A stretch of DNA of 8,151 nucleotides from CAUZRD01 sp963582255. GTDB taxonomy: Bacteria; Pseudomonadota; Alphaproteobacteria; Rhizobiales; TMED25. The stretch's first letter is position 1; each line of letters begins with the position of its first letter. Below are positions 6,416 to 8,151 of the stretch, one piece after another. A program made the translations under genes and the position numbers. The stretch is taken from positions 1 through 8,151 of the forward strand of contig CAUZRD010000090.1 of NCBI GenBank assembly GCA_963582255.1. Reading direction: 5' to 3'. The notes beneath the pieces are model-generated. The model worked only from the letters and a program-made list of their open reading frames with translations, was not told where the DNA came from and did not search any database.

Positions 6416-7414
6416 ATGCACTTAAGCTTTATGAAGAAGTATTTTGTGGCTGCTGGAATAGCCACTATAGCATCAATGGGCATGCCGAATGCCGCCGTTG
6501 CCGAGTGTGAATTTCCTTGCAAGCCAATTATTTTTGTTGCGCCAGGATCTCTTGGTGGTGGTTCAGACACTCAAGCACGTCTAGCTATGAATATTGTTAC
6601 TGATGCTGGAATTTTTGGAGATGAGCCAGTTGCAGTTCTCAACAAAGGTGGCGGCGGATCACAAGAAGCCTTCACTTTCATGATTTCTCACTCTGATGAT
6701 CCGCACTATCTTTTAACTTTCCAGGCGAGTCTGATCACCTACACCCTTTTGGGTGAGGCCCAGTATGAGCTTTCCGACTTTACACCTATTGCCAATGTTG
6801 CTCAGGATCCTACCATGATTGTTGCCCGGCCTGATACAGGCTGGAAAACACTTGATGATATGATTCAGGCAGCAAAAGCAAACCCAGGTGGAATTCCAGT
6901 TGGTGGTGGCGGCGTTTCTGGTCCAGATCGTATGGGTCTTATTACCCTTGAAAAAGATGCTGGATTTGAAATTCGCTATATCCCGTATTCGGGTGGCAGT
7001 AACATTCATCGTGCAGTTCTTGGTGGAGAAATCGTTGCCGCTGCTGGCAATCCGTCAGACTTCATGGCAAGCCTTGAATCAGGAGATCTGATTGGCCTTG
7101 CATTGATGGACACCAAGCGTGGTGAAGTCGGCCCAATGGCTGATATTCCAACCACAGTTGAACTTGGATATCCAAATGCAGTGTTCGGCACCTTCCGTGG
7201 ATGGTTCGCGGCTGGTGATATAGATGATGACACTATGGCCACCCTTGAAAAAAGCTTCAAGGCAGTAACGGATCACCCTGATTTTAAAGCAAAATATATT
7301 GATCGTTTTGGCATGCGTCTTGATTATATGGACCATACTGAATTCGCCGAGTATCTCGATGGCCGCGTTTCGGTGTTTTCGAAGATCCTGAAAGACGCTG
7401 GCGTTATTCAATAG
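6416..7414 (+). CDS. tctC: Tripartite tricarboxylate transporter substrate-binding protein (TctC family)
   Basis: Periplasmic binding protein of a TTT importer, 332 residues, normal for the family. The signal peptide has MKK at 6-8, a hydrophobic core and AVA with cleavage after residue 29; mature protein begins ECEFPCKPI, with two Cys (31, 35) that could form a disulfide. Family marks are VAPGSLGGGSDTQAR (41-55, including the conserved D51), VLNKGGGGSQEAF, a YELSDFTPIANVAQDP segment, PYSGGSN and a C-terminal LDGRVSVFSKILKDAGV helix. GGGGAG (6405-6410, sequence GGGGAG within ATATGGGGAG) lies five bases before the ATG at 6416; an internal ATG at 6431 would also leave a working signal peptide. 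It heads the operon with the membrane subunits, separated from tctB by a strong stem-loop. Known family ligands are carboxylic acids; this one's ligand cannot be told. Confidence 0.93.
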   Translation: MHLSFMKKYFVAAGIATIASMGMPNAAVAECEFPCKPIIFVAPGSLGGGSDTQARLAMNIVTDAGIFGDEPVAVLNKGGGGSQEAFTFMISHSDDPHYLLTFQASLITYTLLGEAQYELSDFTPIANVAQDPTMIVARPDTGWKTLDDMIQAAKANPGGIPVGGGGVSGPDRMGLITLEKDAGFEIRYIPYSGGSNIHRAVLGGEIVAAAGNPSDFMASLESGDLIGLALMDTKRGEVGPMADIPTTVELGYPNAVFGTFRGWFAAGDIDDDTMATLEKSFKAVTDHPDFKAKYIDRFGMRLDYMDHTEFAEYLDGRVSVFSKILKDAGVIQ

Positions 7415-7447
7415 CGGGTTAACTGGCCATTTTGGCTTGTACGCGAT

Positions 7448-7476
7448 GATCGAAGGGCGCTTTGTGCCCTTCGATC
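7448..7476 (+). terminator. Strong intra-operon stem-loop between tctC and tctB
   Basis: Perfect 11-bp arms (7448-7458 and 7466-7476, GATCGAAGGGC and its complement). With a further G-U and C-G pair the stem reaches 13 bp around a TTT loop. No T-run follows, so it is not a classic intrinsic terminator. In operons where the binding protein comes first, such stems often protect the upstream message or attenuate read-through so that the binding protein is made in excess over membrane subunits; that role here is inference. Confidence 0.6.
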
Positions 7477-7498
7477 TAGCGCCTTAAGGGAGATTGTC

Positions 7499-8077
7499 AT
7501 GGTGCAGGATGAAGCTGGTGTGGAAAGTCCATACAATGCTCAGATGGAAGCCCAAACAGACCCTAAAGGTGTGGTGATTGAAAATCTGGACGGGGTGATA
7601 GCTCATGATGAGCGTAGAGGCACCCTGATCTTTGCGGCTTTTCTTACTGGATTGGGCCTTTTCTGGATCTATGCCTCGTCGGATCTTGCAGACAGACAGC
7701 AGACCGCCTATTTGAGCCAGGGGTTTCTTCCGGTAGTTTCGGGGGTTTTGCTCGCCGCGTTGTCTGCAATGTTATTCTTAAGTACTTGGCTGACAAAATT
7801 TCGGCCGGCTAAGGAATTGGGTAAGGAGCAGTTGTTTGAGCCCAGTGCCCAAATTCGTGGTGCCGCTGTGTTCGGTGTGCTTTTGCTTTATATTATCGCA
7901 CTCCCTCACGTTCACTATGCTGTGAACACGTTTTTTCTTATGGCAGCAGGTCTTGCGCTTGCGCGTGAGCCCATCAGACCTCGTCTATTTGTGTTGGCGG
8001 CAGTGATCTCTGGCATCTTTTTCTCCATATTTGTATGGGGTCTTCAGATAGCACTTCCTGGCAGTATATACAGCTAG
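7499..8077 (+). CDS. tctB: Tripartite tricarboxylate transporter small membrane subunit (TctB family)
   Basis: Inner-membrane small subunit of the TTT importer, 192 residues. Hydrophobic segments lie at about 42-60, 76-97, 119-136, 140-155 and 162-184, in line with the four or five segments of TctB. The AYLSQGFLPVVSGVLLAALS stretch (70-89) resembles the family's GP-x-FFP-type second helix entry. It has a polar, acidic tail of about 40 residues before the first membrane segment, longer than I expect for the family. AAGGGAG (7486-7492) is six bases before the ATG and directly follows the stem-loop. Position between tctC and tctA supports the call, since sequence conservation in TctB is low. Confidence 0.85.
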   Translation: MVQDEAGVESPYNAQMEAQTDPKGVVIENLDGVIAHDERRGTLIFAAFLTGLGLFWIYASSDLADRQQTAYLSQGFLPVVSGVLLAALSAMLFLSTWLTKFRPAKELGKEQLFEPSAQIRGAAVFGVLLLYIIALPHVHYAVNTFFLMAAGLALAREPIRPRLFVLAAVISGIFFSIFVWGLQIALPGSIYS

Positions 8078-8111
8078 GTAGTACGGCATACGCTGAAAAA
8101 GGGCACTTACT

Positions 8112-8151
8112 ATGGAAGCTTTTGGTTCTCTTATTGACGGGTTTGCGGTAG
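8112..8151 (+). CDS. tctA: Start of the TTT large membrane subunit (TctA family), partial
   Basis: Only 13 codons plus one base are present: MEAFGSLIDGFAV, typical of TctA N-termini, which run into a hydrophobic helix at the DGFAVA position. AAAGGG (8098-8103) lies eight bases upstream. The gene begins 34 bases after the tctB stop, completing the tctC-tctB-tctA order. The rest, normally about 500 residues with the channel-forming helices, lies past the window. Confidence 0.7.
   Translation, partial: MEAFGSLIDGFAV

Noticed and set aside
7079..7411. Open frame of 110 codons on the minus strand
   Set aside because: Antisense to the TctC-like gene, which has a clear signal peptide and family motifs.

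Overview
This window looks like a piece of an alphaproteobacterial chromosome with moderate to low GC, possibly a marine SAR116/Rhodospirillales-type organism. The taxonomic guess is inference. It rests on an AapJ-type general L-amino-acid binding protein, a tripartite tricarboxylate transporter (TTT) locus and a catabolic set of acyl-CoA dehydrogenases plus an amidohydrolase. No rRNA, tRNA, CRISPR array, insertion sequence or phage gene was seen.

Layout. (1) Positions 1-654, minus strand: the N-terminal two-thirds of an AapJ-type periplasmic binding protein, cut by the window edge. A consensus TATAAT and an NtrC-site-like dyad lie upstream. (2) Positions 870-1172, plus: a small NIPSNAP-family protein. 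(3) Positions 1385-2428, plus: an NHL-repeat beta-propeller related to the peptidyl-alpha-hydroxyglycine amidating lyase (PAL) fold. (4) Positions 6033 down to 2537, minus: two acyl-CoA dehydrogenase-family proteins followed by a COG3618/LigI-like metal-dependent hydrolase. The last two genes are 9 nt apart, while the two dehydrogenase genes are separated by 194 nt. (5) Positions 6034-6415: an AT-rich divergent control region. (6) Positions 6416 to the end, plus: a TTT operon with binding protein (TctC), small membrane subunit (TctB) and the first codons of the large membrane subunit (TctA).

How the genes may work together (inference): the TTT system would import an organic acid. The two dehydrogenase-family proteins and the lactonase-like hydrolase, transcribed divergently from the same control region, would help degrade it. 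The NHL propeller and the NIPSNAP protein next door could belong to the same accessory pathway. The substrate cannot be told from the sequence.

The most interesting points are unusual active sites. Both dehydrogenases lack the usual C-terminal catalytic Glu and carry a Gly-Asp motif there. The hydrolase keeps the metal-site residues of LigI but appears to lack one of its substrate-carboxylate arginines. The PAL-like propeller keeps most lyase residues but has Glu in place of one zinc His. I see no clear previously undescribed defence or mobile system.
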